Origin: JBDHWG01 sp046328525
Lineage (GTDB): Bacteria > Chloroflexota > Anaerolineae > Epilineales > JAHCIE01
NCBI GenBank assembly: GCA_046328525.1
Contig: JAXLWK010000003.1
Coordinates: forward strand, 1,488,001 to 1,552,000
Length of the DNA stretch: 64,000 bases
Direction of reading: 5' to 3'
The notes beneath the pieces are model-generated. The model was not told where the DNA came from. It was given only the letters and a program-made list of their open reading frames with translations, and did no database searches. A program made the position numbers and the translations under genes. Positions 19,707 through 30,204 of the stretch are shown piece by piece (the stretch's first letter is position 1; each line of letters starts with the position of its first letter).

Positions 19707-20285
19707 GTGGGCAGGTCACGACGCAACGATACATACAAGCCTGCCAAGCCGGCGACTGCCGCGGCGCCACCCGCCGGCCGCTTCGCCGACCAGTTGCTCA
19801 CGTGCGAGCGATGCGGACGGCAGTTTGTGTTCACGGTGGAGCAACAGCGGCGGCAAGCCGATCTCGGTCTGCCCATCGAAGCGCCTAGCCTCTGCCCGGT
19901 CTGCGCGCCGGCCGACTACGGCGCGCCGGTATCAGAGCGGCAGCCGGACCGCCGCGAAGAAGCGCCGCCAGCGCCCGTCGCCGCGGCTCCCTCGGCGCCG
20001 CCGCCCTACAAGTCGGAGCGGGCGCCGGCCCGGTCGTCGGGTGGCAAACACGAGCGGCAGGAGTCGGGCGCGGGGTTCACGGTGCGCTCCCTCGGCCACG
20101 TGAAGTGGTATGACGAGGAGCGCGGCTACGGCTTCATCGTAGACGACGAGACGGGCCAGGAGTTTTTCGTCCACCAATCGGCGCTCGAAAGTGGCGCGCC
20201 GGCGTTGTTCGAGGGCCAGGCCGTCGAGTTCGAGGTCACGCACCGGCAGAAAGGCCCCGAGGCGGTCTACATTCTCACGCTCTAG
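19707..20285 (+). CDS. Zinc-ribbon / cold-shock domain fusion protein
   Basis: 192 residues from the GTG at 19707, with AAGGAG at 19695-19700. The N-terminal part has a four-Cys ribbon (LTCERCGRQFVFT ... SLCPVCA, about residues 31-72), like the probable zinc-ribbon zf-trcl family. A Pro/Ala/Arg linker follows, then a cold-shock domain from about 130: GHVKWYDEERGYGFIVDD holds RNP1 and EFFVHQSAL holds RNP2. It probably binds single-stranded nucleic acid. Co-transcription with rpsA and rpoC suggests a role near transcription or translation; that is inference. Confidence 0.85.
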   Translation: MGRSRRNDTYKPAKPATAAAPPAGRFADQLLTCERCGRQFVFTVEQQRRQADLGLPIEAPSLCPVCAPADYGAPVSERQPDRREEAPPAPVAAAPSAPPPYKSERAPARSSGGKHERQESGAGFTVRSLGHVKWYDEERGYGFIVDDETGQEFFVHQSALESGAPALFEGQAVEFEVTHRQKGPEAVYILTL

Positions 20286-20305
20286 TTTTGGCGACTGAAT
20301 TCATT

Positions 20306-20342
20306 GAGGGGAGCGCGCCGTGTCGGCGCGCTCCCCTCTTTT
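20306..20342. terminator. Bidirectional terminator between converging genes
   Basis: 14-bp perfect stem (20306-20319 with 20325-20338), loop GTGTC, followed by TTTT on the plus strand. It ends the rpoC-rpsA transcript and probably also the opposing TolB-like transcript. Confidence 0.88.
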
Positions 20343-20351
20343 CGTTCCTCG

Positions 20352-21689
20352 CTACGGCGACCAGGCCGGGGCGTAGAGCGGGCCTGAGGCGATGGCCGTC
20401 GGCGTCCCGCTGCCGTCCGCATTGATTGCGTAGACGAGCACGTTGCCGCCGCTGGAGCTGGCATAGGCTATTTGCGCGCCGGAGCCGGACCACGTCGGCT
20501 GCGACGCGACCGTGCCGCTCTGGGACACTGTGACCTGCATGTCGCCGGTGCCGTTGGGTGTGATGCTATAGACTTCCCAGTTGCCAGTGCGGTTCGAGGC
20601 ATAGGCGATGCGATTCCCCTGGGGCGACCAGCGCGGCCAGCTATTCTGCCCCAGCGCGAAGGTAATCTGGCGCAAGAGATAGCCGTCCGCGGTCATGACC
20701 CAGATCTGGTCGCGTCCACCCCGCGCCGCGTTGTCGCCCCGGCGGTTGCTCGTGAAAGCGATCATGCTGCCGTCCGGCGAGTACGACGGCATCCGGCTCG
20801 ACGACGATCGGAAGAAGTTGTCGTAGGGGCTGGACGTCGGGGCGCCCGTGGGCGTCGGCGAGACGTAGGGCGTCGAGGTCGGCGTGGGCGTGGCCGTTGG
20901 GCCGACGGGGGTCGCGGTGGGCTGGTCGGGCGCTTGCGGCCACGTCAGGCGATACCTGTACTGATTATCGCCGCGTATGTCAATGGGCGCGGTGACGTCG
21001 GACGGAATGCGGTAGATATCGAAGCCATCGTAAGCACCCGCGTCCGAGGTGAACGCGATCGACGACTTACCCTGTGTATCCGCCGGCGACCAGGCCGGGT
21101 TCATGTTGGTGATGGAGGCGACGTTGTTAGCGGCAGGCGGACACGTGGCGTCGGTGTTGGTCAGCCGGGTCGCGCCGCTACCGTTAATATCCATCTTGTA
21201 GATTTCGTAGTGCGTCGGGCAGTTGGGGTAGTCTCTGTTGCTGGCAAAGGCGATGGCCTGCCCATCCCACGACAGCGCCGGGTCAATGTCGTCCACCGCC
21301 GCGTTCTGGGAGATGCGGGTCGGCTGGCCGTTCGCCACGCGCTTGTAGATCTGCCAGCGTCCGTTCACGTTCTGCGCCCAGAGCAGCGGGAAGTTGGTGG
21401 ACTGGGTGGTCGCCGTGGGCGTAGGCGTGGGCGAGAGAACGGGGGTCTCGGTGGGCGTGTTCGTCGCCGTCGGCGTCGGGCTAGGCCGTGGCGTCACGGC
21501 CTTCATCACCAGGGGCATGTACATCGTGTTGGGGGTGGTCGTCGCCTCCGGCGCGCTGGCCGCCCGCTGGTAGACGATTTCGCTCGGCGCGGCCGGCGAC
21601 GTCATATAGAGGCCGAGGATCGCCGCGACGAGTCCCATGAGTCCTAGCAGGCCAACGACGATTTGCGTGGAGCGTGTAGGCACACGCAT
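20352..21689 (-). CDS. TolB-like beta-propeller (PD40/WD40-like) membrane-anchored surface protein
   Basis: 445 residues from the ATG at 21689 (GGGAGA ahead); a start at 21710 adds seven residues. One N-terminal membrane helix (about 9-29), then TMYMPLVMKAV and a Thr-Pro linker, then PD40-type propeller blades: DDIDPALSWDGQAIAFASNR, MPSYSPDGSMIAFTSNR, WPRWSPQGNRIAYASNR and QPTWSGSGAQIAYASS. A second Thr-Pro linker interrupts the propeller near residue 265. Such proteins usually bind partners or ligands outside the cell; no enzymatic motif is present. A promoter lies between it and the glycosyltransferase gene upstream. Confidence 0.83.
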   Translation of the reverse strand: MRVPTRSTQIVVGLLGLMGLVAAILGLYMTSPAAPSEIVYQRAASAPEATTTPNTMYMPLVMKAVTPRPSPTPTATNTPTETPVLSPTPTPTATTQSTNFPLLWAQNVNGRWQIYKRVANGQPTRISQNAAVDDIDPALSWDGQAIAFASNRDYPNCPTHYEIYKMDINGSGATRLTNTDATCPPAANNVASITNMNPAWSPADTQGKSSIAFTSDAGAYDGFDIYRIPSDVTAPIDIRGDNQYRYRLTWPQAPDQPTATPVGPTATPTPTSTPYVSPTPTGAPTSSPYDNFFRSSSSRMPSYSPDGSMIAFTSNRRGDNAARGGRDQIWVMTADGYLLRQITFALGQNSWPRWSPQGNRIAYASNRTGNWEVYSITPNGTGDMQVTVSQSGTVASQPTWSGSGAQIAYASSSGGNVLVYAINADGSGTPTAIASGPLYAPAWSP

Positions 21690-21779
21690 CGAAATTCTCC
21701 CAAGGGCCAATCAACCGGCTGACGTGACAAAAATACCGCCAGGCTGGCCTCTAAGCGCAGAGGCGGCGGCGGCAAAGGC

Positions 21780-21809
21780 ATTATAGCACGGCTCGCGGCC
21801 CCGCGCCAA
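21780..21809 (-). promoter_or_regulatory. Promoter of the TolB-like gene
   Basis: On the minus strand: TTGGCG (21809-21804), 18-nt spacer, TATAAT (21785-21780), with TGC before the -10. Confidence 0.7.
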
Positions 21810-21810
21810 G

Positions 21811-23709
21811 TTACAGGGGACGGTCGCCATCCTCCGCTGCCAGGCGGCTCAGCTTCGCATACTTGACCCACTCGTAGTAGGCCATGAACGCCGCCATGCG
21901 TAACCCATGCAGGCCGTCGCGGTAGCCGCCAAGCGACACAAACCGGCGGCGAAACTCGCGCAGCGGTTGGAGGACGAAGTTGCGCGGCCGGGCCCGCGCG
22001 CCGCCGGCGTACAGGATGGCCGCGTCATAGGCGGTGTAGCTCGCTTGCTTATGTCGGAACTGCTCTACGTCGCGGTAGTTGTAGTGGATGAACGGCTCAC
22101 GCAGATGCCCTGCGTCGCCGTCGAGAATCACAAGCTCGTGGACGGCGCGCGCCGGGTCGTAGTGCGCCCGGCCGACGCGCAGCAGGCGCAGCTGATAGTC
22201 CGGCCACCAGCCCCCGCCGCGGGTCAAATGCCCAAAGATGTAGTTGTGGCGCGGAATCCAGTAGCCGACGGGGGCAGCTGCATCGCACCGCGTGATGACC
22301 TGGCGCACCTCCTCAGCCAGCGCCGGCGTCACCCGCTCGTCCGCGTCCACGAACAGCACCCACACGGTGCGCACCAGGGCCAGCGCCGCGTTGCGCTGGT
22401 CGGCGAAGTCACGAAACGGCCGTACCACGACCTCCGCGCCCGCCTCGCGCGCCAGACGCGCCGTCCCATCGTCGCTCCCCGAATCCACCACGAGGCAGCG
22501 GTCGGCCCACGCGACGCTCGCCAGACAATCCCGGATGTGGGCGGCCTCGTTGCGCGTCAGAATCGCGGCGGTGACAGAATCGGAGGATGACGGAGTGACG
22601 AGGTGACAATGTGACGAGGTGACAATGTGACGAGGTGACGAGGTGATGGGGTGACGGGGTGACGGGGTGACGGGGTGACGGGGTGACGGGGTGACGGGGT
22701 GAGCGAGCTGCGCGACTTCGCGGTACGCGGCGCGCTGTTCGCCCGATGAACGCCAGGCATTGACCGTGGCGCCGACCCGCACGAGCCAGCGCAGGGCCGC
22801 CTGATACGGCGCGCTATGGTGCTTGTCGAACAGGCGCAGGCGGCTGCGCCACAGCTCGACGAACATGCGCTGGCGGAACTGGCGCGTGCTCTGCGCCTCA
22901 TGATGCACAACCTGCGCCGACGGCACGCAGTAGAGGTTCCAGCCGTTCCCCGTCAGCCGGCGACACCAATCCAGCTCCTCGGCGTACATGAAAAAGCCCT
23001 CGTCCAGCAACCCCACCCGGCGGATGGCGGCCCCTCGAATCAGGATGCACGCGCCGAGCAGCGTCTCGACGCTGAAGGCGGCGCTGCCGAGGTAGCGCGC
23101 CGACGGGTAGCGCCCATTCAGGCGCGTCTCCATGATGCGGCTGAGCCGGCCCGGCGGCGGGAACAGGTCGAGCAGCGTCTGGGCAGCGCCGGGGAAGAGA
23201 AACGCCGAAGGCTGGAGCCGGCCGTCTGGGTACATGAGGCGTGGGCCGGCCGCGCCGGCGTCGGGCGTCCGTTGCAGGAACGCGAGGAGGGTGGCGATCG
23301 CGCCGGGCGACACCGTCGTGTCGGGGTTGAGAAGCAGCACGAAGTCCGGCGCGGCGTGGGGCGAGGCGGGGGCGCGTGCCGGCGTAGTGCGTGCCCAGGC
23401 TTCGGCGGAGCGCGGTGCTTCGTCGCCGAGGGGCGCGCAGCCGAGGGCGCGCAGCGCCAGGTTGTTGCCGCCGGCGAAGCCCAGGTTGGCGGGCGACTCG
23501 ATGAGGTCTACCCAGGGGTAACGCTCGCGCACCAGGGCCGCGCTGCCATCAGCGGAGAGGTTGTCCACGACGACGACGCGGGTGGCGACGGCGTCCGCCG
23601 CGCCGGATTGCAGGCCGAGGGACGGGTCCGCCGCAAGAGAGTCGAGACACGCGGCGAGCAAGGCCCGCGTGTTGTAGCTGACGATGACGATGGCGAGGCT
23701 AGTACTCAA
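21811..23709 (-). CDS. Double GT2 glycosyltransferase joined by a microsatellite-encoded linker
   Basis: 632 residues, TTG start that overlaps the end of the upstream lipoprotein gene by 11 bp. Domain 1 (about 1-300) is a WbbL/rhamnosyltransferase-like GT2: IVIVSYNTRALL, VVVVDNLSADGS, FVLLLNPDT, and MYAEELDWCRRL. Domain 2 (about 378-632) is a WaaE/KdtX-like GT2: AAILTRNEAAHIRDCL, LVVDSGSDDGT, LFVDADER. Between them, residues about 335-374 (HPVTPSPR repeated and decaying) come from an 8-bp tandem repeat. Domain 2 has no start codon of its own in frame. It probably adds two sugars to a surface glycan. Changes in repeat number would shift the frame. Confidence 0.85.
   Translation of the reverse strand: MSTSLAIVIVSYNTRALLAACLDSLAADPSLGLQSGAADAVATRVVVVDNLSADGSAALVRERYPWVDLIESPANLGFAGGNNLALRALGCAPLGDEAPRSAEAWARTTPARAPASPHAAPDFVLLLNPDTTVSPGAIATLLAFLQRTPDAGAAGPRLMYPDGRLQPSAFLFPGAAQTLLDLFPPPGRLSRIMETRLNGRYPSARYLGSAAFSVETLLGACILIRGAAIRRVGLLDEGFFMYAEELDWCRRLTGNGWNLYCVPSAQVVHHEAQSTRQFRQRMFVELWRSRLRLFDKHHSAPYQAALRWLVRVGATVNAWRSSGEQRAAYREVAQLAHPVTPSPRHPVTPSPRHPITSSPRHIVTSSHCHLVTPSSSDSVTAAILTRNEAAHIRDCLASVAWADRCLVVDSGSDDGTARLAREAGAEVVVRPFRDFADQRNAALALVRTVWVLFVDADERVTPALAEEVRQVITRCDAAAPVGYWIPRHNYIFGHLTRGGGWWPDYQLRLLRVGRAHYDPARAVHELVILDGDAGHLREPFIHYNYRDVEQFRHKQASYTAYDAAILYAGGARARPRNFVLQPLREFRRRFVSLGGYRDGLHGLRMAAFMAYYEWVKYAKLSRLAAEDGDRPL
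22586..22705. repeat. 8-bp tandem repeat (GGTGACGG) inside the glycosyltransferase gene
   Basis: Fifteen 8-bp units. The core of six perfect GGTGACGG copies is at 22650-22697, and degenerate units (GGTGATGG, GGTGACGA, TGTGACGA, GGTGACAA) lie on the low-coordinate side. Three units make 24 bp, which encode the octapeptide HPVTPSPR on the minus strand. Eight is not a multiple of three, so gain or loss of one unit shifts the frame. Confidence 0.92.
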
Positions 23710-24973
23710 TCGTCACCTGGGTAGGGTTGACCGATTCCTCGTGCTTGCGCACGTCTTCCTGGAGCAGGCCGAGGTAGAAATACGGCTGGCGGCGCAGGGG
23801 CTTGTCGGTGACGGTAATTCCGCCCGTGACCTGCACCGTCTGGCCCGGCAGCAGGTAGGTGTAGGTCTTGTCGGCGATGACGCGCTCCTCGAGCGGGCAG
23901 CGGTCGTTGCCCTCGCCCGGCGGGCACAGCAGCGTGCGTCCGTCCACCGTGCGGCGCTCGAGCTTCGACGGATCGCCCAGCTCCCAACGATACGGGTAGT
24001 CGAGGTCCGTGGGGCTGGCGTCGAAGGCCGCGCCGAGGCGGAACGCGCCCGACGACTGCGGCAGCTTCAAGGTGTTGTAGGACTGGGGGCTGGCGTACAC
24101 CGTGCCAGGCGGCGGCCCCTGGGTGCGCAGCGGAACGGTTCCGATGTTCTTCACCGTCGCAGTGATGTTCACTGTGCCGCCGAGGGGGATAACGCGCGGT
24201 GAGATCTGGCTGTCCATGATGGTCGCGCGGGGTACGCCGCCCTCCTTGATGGTGAGGGGCTGGCGCTCTGTGACGACGTTGCCGAGGGTGTCGCGCGCCT
24301 CGACGACCACGTTGTACGTTCCATCGGGCGGCGGCGGGGCGTCGGCGTCTACGCCGGCGTCGTAGTCGTACTGGTGGCGGCCCGGTTGCCCCGGCTCGAC
24401 CGGCCCCTTTTTCTTCTCGAGCAAGGAGACGACGAAGTTACCCTGGGTGTCCTCCAGGTAGACGCGCACCGTCGCCGGTTTGGCAAGGATGTAGCTGACC
24501 GTGATGCGGTCGTTAATGCCGTCCTGGTTGGGCGTGAACTCGGCGGGAAAGACGGTGAACTCGGTGATGTCGGGGCGCGACGTGTCGGCCCCCTGGATCG
24601 TCAGCGGCCCCTCCAGTTGAGTAGGCGCGCCGCCCTCGGTGGGCGTCGCCTCCAGCCGCCAGGTGTACGCGCCGTCGGGCAGCATGCGCCCGTCCACGAT
24701 GCCGTTGAACAGGGCGTCATAGTCGCCCGGCGAGCGGCGCTCGTCCTGGCGCCAGACATGCTGCTGGCCGTCGGGGCCGATGAACGATGTGGTGAGGAGG
24801 GCGGTCTGACCGACCGTATACTGGATACTCGCCAGGTCATCCCGGCCATCCGCATTCGGGGAGATTGTGGAGGGGGTGACGGTGACACGGCTCAGAATCG
24901 GGCGCGATTGGCAGCCGACGAGCGCGAGGGCAAACAGGGCCAGCGCCAGCACAAGGCGCAGAATACGCAACAC
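23699..24973 (-). CDS. Secreted lipoprotein with FlgD-like/Ig-like domains
   Basis: 424 residues, GTG start with AAGGAG ahead. Lipoprotein signal with Cys21 (ALALVGC). Two Ig-like modules resembling the FlgD/gliding C-terminal type: TPSTISPNADGRDDLASI with DGAYTWRLEA, and PAEFTPNQDGINDRITVSY with DGTYNVVVEARDTLGN. The NxDGxxD stretches look like calcium-binding turns. A third beta domain ends the protein. No enzyme motif. The stop overlaps the start of the glycosyltransferase gene, so the two are translationally coupled. Confidence 0.78.
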   Translation of the reverse strand: MLRILRLVLALALFALALVGCQSRPILSRVTVTPSTISPNADGRDDLASIQYTVGQTALLTTSFIGPDGQQHVWRQDERRSPGDYDALFNGIVDGRMLPDGAYTWRLEATPTEGGAPTQLEGPLTIQGADTSRPDITEFTVFPAEFTPNQDGINDRITVSYILAKPATVRVYLEDTQGNFVVSLLEKKKGPVEPGQPGRHQYDYDAGVDADAPPPPDGTYNVVVEARDTLGNVVTERQPLTIKEGGVPRATIMDSQISPRVIPLGGTVNITATVKNIGTVPLRTQGPPPGTVYASPQSYNTLKLPQSSGAFRLGAAFDASPTDLDYPYRWELGDPSKLERRTVDGRTLLCPPGEGNDRCPLEERVIADKTYTYLLPGQTVQVTGGITVTDKPLRRQPYFYLGLLQEDVRKHEESVNPTQVTIEY

Positions 24974-25003
24974 GGTTCTCCTTTGTAGCCTCAGAACGCC
25001 AAA

Positions 25004-25032
25004 AGTCTACTCGACGGCCCCAGGCGAGTCAA
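25004..25032 (-). promoter_or_regulatory. Promoter of the lipoprotein-glycosyltransferase operon
   Basis: On the minus strand: TTGACT (25032-25027), 17-nt spacer, TAGACT (25009-25004), 31 nt before the GTG start. Confidence 0.65.
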
Positions 25033-25086
25033 GCCTCTGCGCGGCCCGCGCCGCATCTTGCCTTTTGGCGGACTTGCATTACCATA

Positions 25087-26466
25087 GTGCGCATGAGATA
25101 CCAGGACGTACTCGACTACCTCTATGCGCCCTCGCGCATCCAGGGCCAGAACAGCATCAAGGCCGGCCAGCGCGGCGCCGTCCATGCCCCGGAGCGCACC
25201 CTAGAGCCTATGCGCCGCGCTCTCGCGGCGATGGGCAATCCCCACCAGCGCTTCAAGTCCGTCCACATCGCGGGCAGCAAAGGTAAAGGCTCGATTTCGG
25301 CCATGCTGGCGAGCGTCCTGGACGCGGCCGGCTATCGCGTCGGCCTGTACACCTCGCCCCACCTCCATAGCTACCGCGAGCGGATGCAGCTCAACGGGGT
25401 CTTGCCGAGCGAGGCGGACATCGTCGCCCTGTTCGAGGCGCGGCGGGGCTTATTCGACACGATGCCCGAACTCATCACCTTTGAACTGACCACGCTGATG
25501 GCGTTCGATACTTTCGCGCAGCATGGCGTCGAGATCGCCGTCGTCGAGGTCGGGCTGGGTGGGCGGCTCGACTCGACCAACGTCATCCTGCCGGAGGTCT
25601 CGGTCATCGCGGCGCTCAGCCTGGAACACACCGCCATCCTCGGCGACACCATCGAGAAGATCGCGTTCGAGAAGGCCGGCATCATCAAACCGGGCATCCC
25701 CGTCGTTCTCGCGCCCAACCCGCCGGCCGCGACGGCTGTGGTCGCCGCGATCGCCGAGGAGCGCGGCGCGCCCCTGCTGCGGGTCGGCGCGGACATCCCC
25801 TACCGCCTCGGCGAGGCCACGCCGCACGGCCAGGCGTTCGAGGTACGCCGCTGGCCGGAGGGGCCGTGGCAGCGCGAGACGATTCCGCTCCTCGGCGAGC
25901 ACCAGGCCGTCAACGCCGCCTGCGTCGTCGGCGCGGTAGACGTTCTCGGCCGCCGCGCCATTCCCGTGTCCGACGTGGCGCTGACGCGCGGCCTGGGCGA
26001 GGTGCGCTGGCCGGCGCGGCTGGAAGTCCTGGGCCATGACCCTCTCGTCGTCGTAGACGGCGCGCATACCCCCGAATCGGCGGCGCATGCCGTCGCCGCG
26101 CTGCGCCGCCACCTGGCGTTCGACCGCCTCCTGCTGGTGTTCGGCGCACTCTCCGACAAGGACGTGGGCGGCATGCTGGACGCGCTCCTACCGGCCGCGA
26201 GCGCCGTGGTCGTGACGCGCAGCCGCTACCCCCGCGCCCTCGACGGCGCCGCGCTCGCCGCCCTGGCCGAGGCGCGCGGCGTGACGCCGGCCGCCGTCAC
26301 CGACGACGTGCCCCAGGGGCTGGCAGCCGCCCTGGCGCTCGCCGGGCCACGCGACCTGGTGCTGGTGACAGGCTCGCTGTTCGTCGCCGCCGCCGCCCGC
26401 GAGGCCTGGCTGCGCTGGCACGATTTGCCCCTCCCCGACATGGACCCTCCGCTCCACAGCGGCTAA
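25087..26466 (+). CDS. folC: Folylpolyglutamate synthase / dihydrofolate synthase
   Basis: 459 residues. The start is the GTG at 25087 or the ATG at 25093. Mur-ligase-like fold: ATP-binding loop HIAGSKGKGSISAM (about 58-71), YTSPHLHSYRERM, TFELTTLMAF, EVGLGGRLDSTNV, and SLEHTAILGDTIEKIAFEKAGI with the conserved His and Lys. The C-terminal domain has VVDGAHTPESA. It adds glutamate to dihydropteroate and/or folate in the cytosol. Length and motif order are normal. It is divergent from the lipoprotein gene and upstream of lon. Confidence 0.95.
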   Translation: MRMRYQDVLDYLYAPSRIQGQNSIKAGQRGAVHAPERTLEPMRRALAAMGNPHQRFKSVHIAGSKGKGSISAMLASVLDAAGYRVGLYTSPHLHSYRERMQLNGVLPSEADIVALFEARRGLFDTMPELITFELTTLMAFDTFAQHGVEIAVVEVGLGGRLDSTNVILPEVSVIAALSLEHTAILGDTIEKIAFEKAGIIKPGIPVVLAPNPPAATAVVAAIAEERGAPLLRVGADIPYRLGEATPHGQAFEVRRWPEGPWQRETIPLLGEHQAVNAACVVGAVDVLGRRAIPVSDVALTRGLGEVRWPARLEVLGHDPLVVVDGAHTPESAAHAVAALRRHLAFDRLLLVFGALSDKDVGGMLDALLPAASAVVVTRSRYPRALDGAALAALAEARGVTPAAVTDDVPQGLAAALALAGPRDLVLVTGSLFVAAAAREAWLRWHDLPLPDMDPPLHSG

Positions 26467-26471
26467 CGCCT

Positions 26472-26500
26472 TTGGCATCGCCGCCGAATTGTGCTATAAC
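26472..26500 (+). promoter_or_regulatory. Promoter of lon
   Basis: TTGGCA (26472-26477), 17-nt spacer, TATAAC (26495-26500), with TGC before the -10. No CIRCE-like inverted repeat is visible nearby. Confidence 0.65.
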
Positions 26501-26519
26501 TGTGTCCCGGAGGTTATCC

Positions 26520-29018
<2,499 letters not shown>

Positions 29019-29058
29019 ATTAATCTCCACCCACAATTGACAATTCTATGACAGAAAA

Positions 29059-29100
29059 TCAGCCGCGTCTCGTGTATAATGGAGACGTGGCTGACTTTTT
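29059..29100 (+). terminator. Terminator after lon
   Basis: 13-bp stem (29059-29071 with 29082-29094, one G-U pair), 10-nt loop, and a T tract at 29096-29100. Confidence 0.88.
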
Positions 29101-29113
29101 GAAGGGGGATGGG

Positions 29114-29638
29114 CTATTTGGGTCCTGGTCCAAGCAGCCGGTCCAGCCGCGCGAATAGGCCGTCTATGCCGCTCACCTGGGCTGACTGCGCCGGTAACAG
29201 GCGGCCATCCACCACGCGCGCCGGGTGTCCATCATAGACCACTCGGCCGCTGCTGGCCGCTTCCAGCATCCAGCCAGGCAGTGGCTTCCCCTCATAACTC
29301 CGCCACATCTCGTCCCAGGAAGGAACTTGCGGCAGCGCCGCCTGGGATGCAGTCCGCTGTTGATTGAGGCGGTGCGACAGATCCGCCAGCCCAAACACTA
29401 TGGCTGTGACGACGAGAATGCCAAGCCAGAACGGCCACGCGGTCAGGATAATCGCTGGACCCAGCCAGAGGACGGCGATCACCAGGGCCACGACGTAGCC
29501 GGCGCCCCAGACTGACTTCGCCACACGGCTGATCTCCGGGTTCCACATGGGAGCGCCTGTCGCGTTGAGTATAAGAGTCGCACCGCCGAGCAACACGGCC
29601 ATACCGATGGCAAGGGCGGGCAGCAGCAATTCCAGCAT
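29114..29638 (-). CDS. Membrane protein of unknown family, paralogue A, under an SOS-like box
   Basis: 174 residues from the ATG at 29638, preceded by GGAGGGGG; an upstream ATG at 29683 has no good ribosome site. Three hydrophobic segments (about 3-25, 39-61 and 63-80), then a cytoplasmic domain with PSWDEMWRSYEGKPLPGWML, EAASSGRVVYDG and VVDGRLLP. It is clearly homologous to the gene at 30987-31508: both share RVAK(S/T)xW after the first helix and the W-x2-W-x-SYEG, EAA-x2-GRVVY and DGxLxP motifs. A consensus promoter with a GAACATATGTTC box at the start of transcription lies upstream (29804-29851). Function unknown; induction by DNA damage is inferred from the box. Confidence 0.72.
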   Translation of the reverse strand: MLELLLPALAIGMAVLLGGATLILNATGAPMWNPEISRVAKSVWGAGYVVALVIAVLWLGPAIILTAWPFWLGILVVTAIVFGLADLSHRLNQQRTASQAALPQVPSWDEMWRSYEGKPLPGWMLEAASSGRVVYDGHPARVVDGRLLPAQSAQVSGIDGLFARLDRLLGPGPK

Positions 29639-29803
29639 GATACGTCCCCCTCCGCCGCGCGCGACAAACAGCCTCGAAGGCATGCCTTCGGGTGCGATGG
29701 GGGGAAAGGTCGGAGTGTTGCCGCTACGGGGGCGAAGTATAGTGGGCGCAGGCGGTGGCCAGGCGCTTGAGTGTTCCGGCTCGTGTGGTCGGCCGACCCA
29801 TAA

Positions 29804-29817
29804 CGAACATATGTTCT
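29804..29817. promoter_or_regulatory. LexA-type (SOS) box 1
   Basis: CGAACATATGTTCT, with a perfect 12-bp palindrome at 29805-29816. It matches the Gram-positive-type LexA consensus CGAAC-N4-GTTCG and starts 6 nt after the -10 hexamer of the minus-strand promoter, so a bound repressor would block initiation. Confidence 0.75.
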
Positions 29818-29822
29818 ACACC

Positions 29823-29851
29823 ATTAAAGCATAACCCGGTGTCGTTGTCAA
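29823..29851 (-). promoter_or_regulatory. Consensus promoter of paralogue A
   Basis: On the minus strand: TTGACA (29851-29846), 17-nt spacer, TTTAAT (29828-29823), directly followed by the SOS-type box. Confidence 0.8.
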
Positions 29852-29929
29852 GCATTTTACCTACCATAATGTAAACGATTGAGCATTATCTTTCGCGGGA
29901 CGTGACGTTGCTGGGCAGCTTCCATGCAG

Positions 29930-30107
29930 CCTGCGGCGCATCCGCAGGAATGAAAGTGACGCAGGACGCGCCCGGCTGTCGCCTGGCACTCAAGTGCCAA
30001 GCTAAATGAACGAAGCCTGCCAAGGCAGGCTCGAAGAGGGATCGTCCGAACAGGCAGCCTGCTTGAGCAGGCTTCGCCCTCTCAGCCACCGACTTCGAGT
30101 CGGTGGC
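29930..30107. repeat. Cluster of five REP-like hairpins
   Basis: Five palindromes with unrelated stems but similar size: CCTGCGG/CCGCAGG (29930-29948), TGGCACT/AGTGCCA (29984-29999), AGCCTGCC/GGCAGGCT (30014-30031), AGCCTGCT/AGCAGGCT (30056-30073) and GCCACCGACT/AGTCGGTGGC (30085-30107). Loops are 2-5 nt. No T tracts follow, so they are not ordinary terminators. Confidence 0.8.
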
Positions 30108-30204
30108 GACGGCCGGCGACGACGCGGCCCACGTGAACTTTCAGACCAGCGCAGCGCTTTCGTTCCAGGACTGCTGTAGCCGCTCTTCGAAAGGCAAGGA
30201 TCGC

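Larger units (their letters stand above)
29639..30204. other. Intergenic region: leader, SOS-type promoter and hairpin cluster
   Basis: 566 bp between divergent genes. From left: a leader of about 175 nt for paralogue A, the promoter and operator (29804-29851), a low-GC stretch (about 29855-29900), then five short palindromes (29930-30107), and the ribosome site for the plus-strand gene at 30205. No additional gene is supported. Confidence 0.6.

Noticed and set aside
22586..22705. CRISPR or REP array in the glycosyltransferase gene
   Set aside because: It is a plain 8-bp tandem repeat that is translated in frame between two intact domains.
29037..29080. Promoter formed by TTGACA (29037) and TATAAT (29075) after lon
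   Set aside because: The spacer would be 32 nt, and the TATAAT lies in the loop of the lon terminator.
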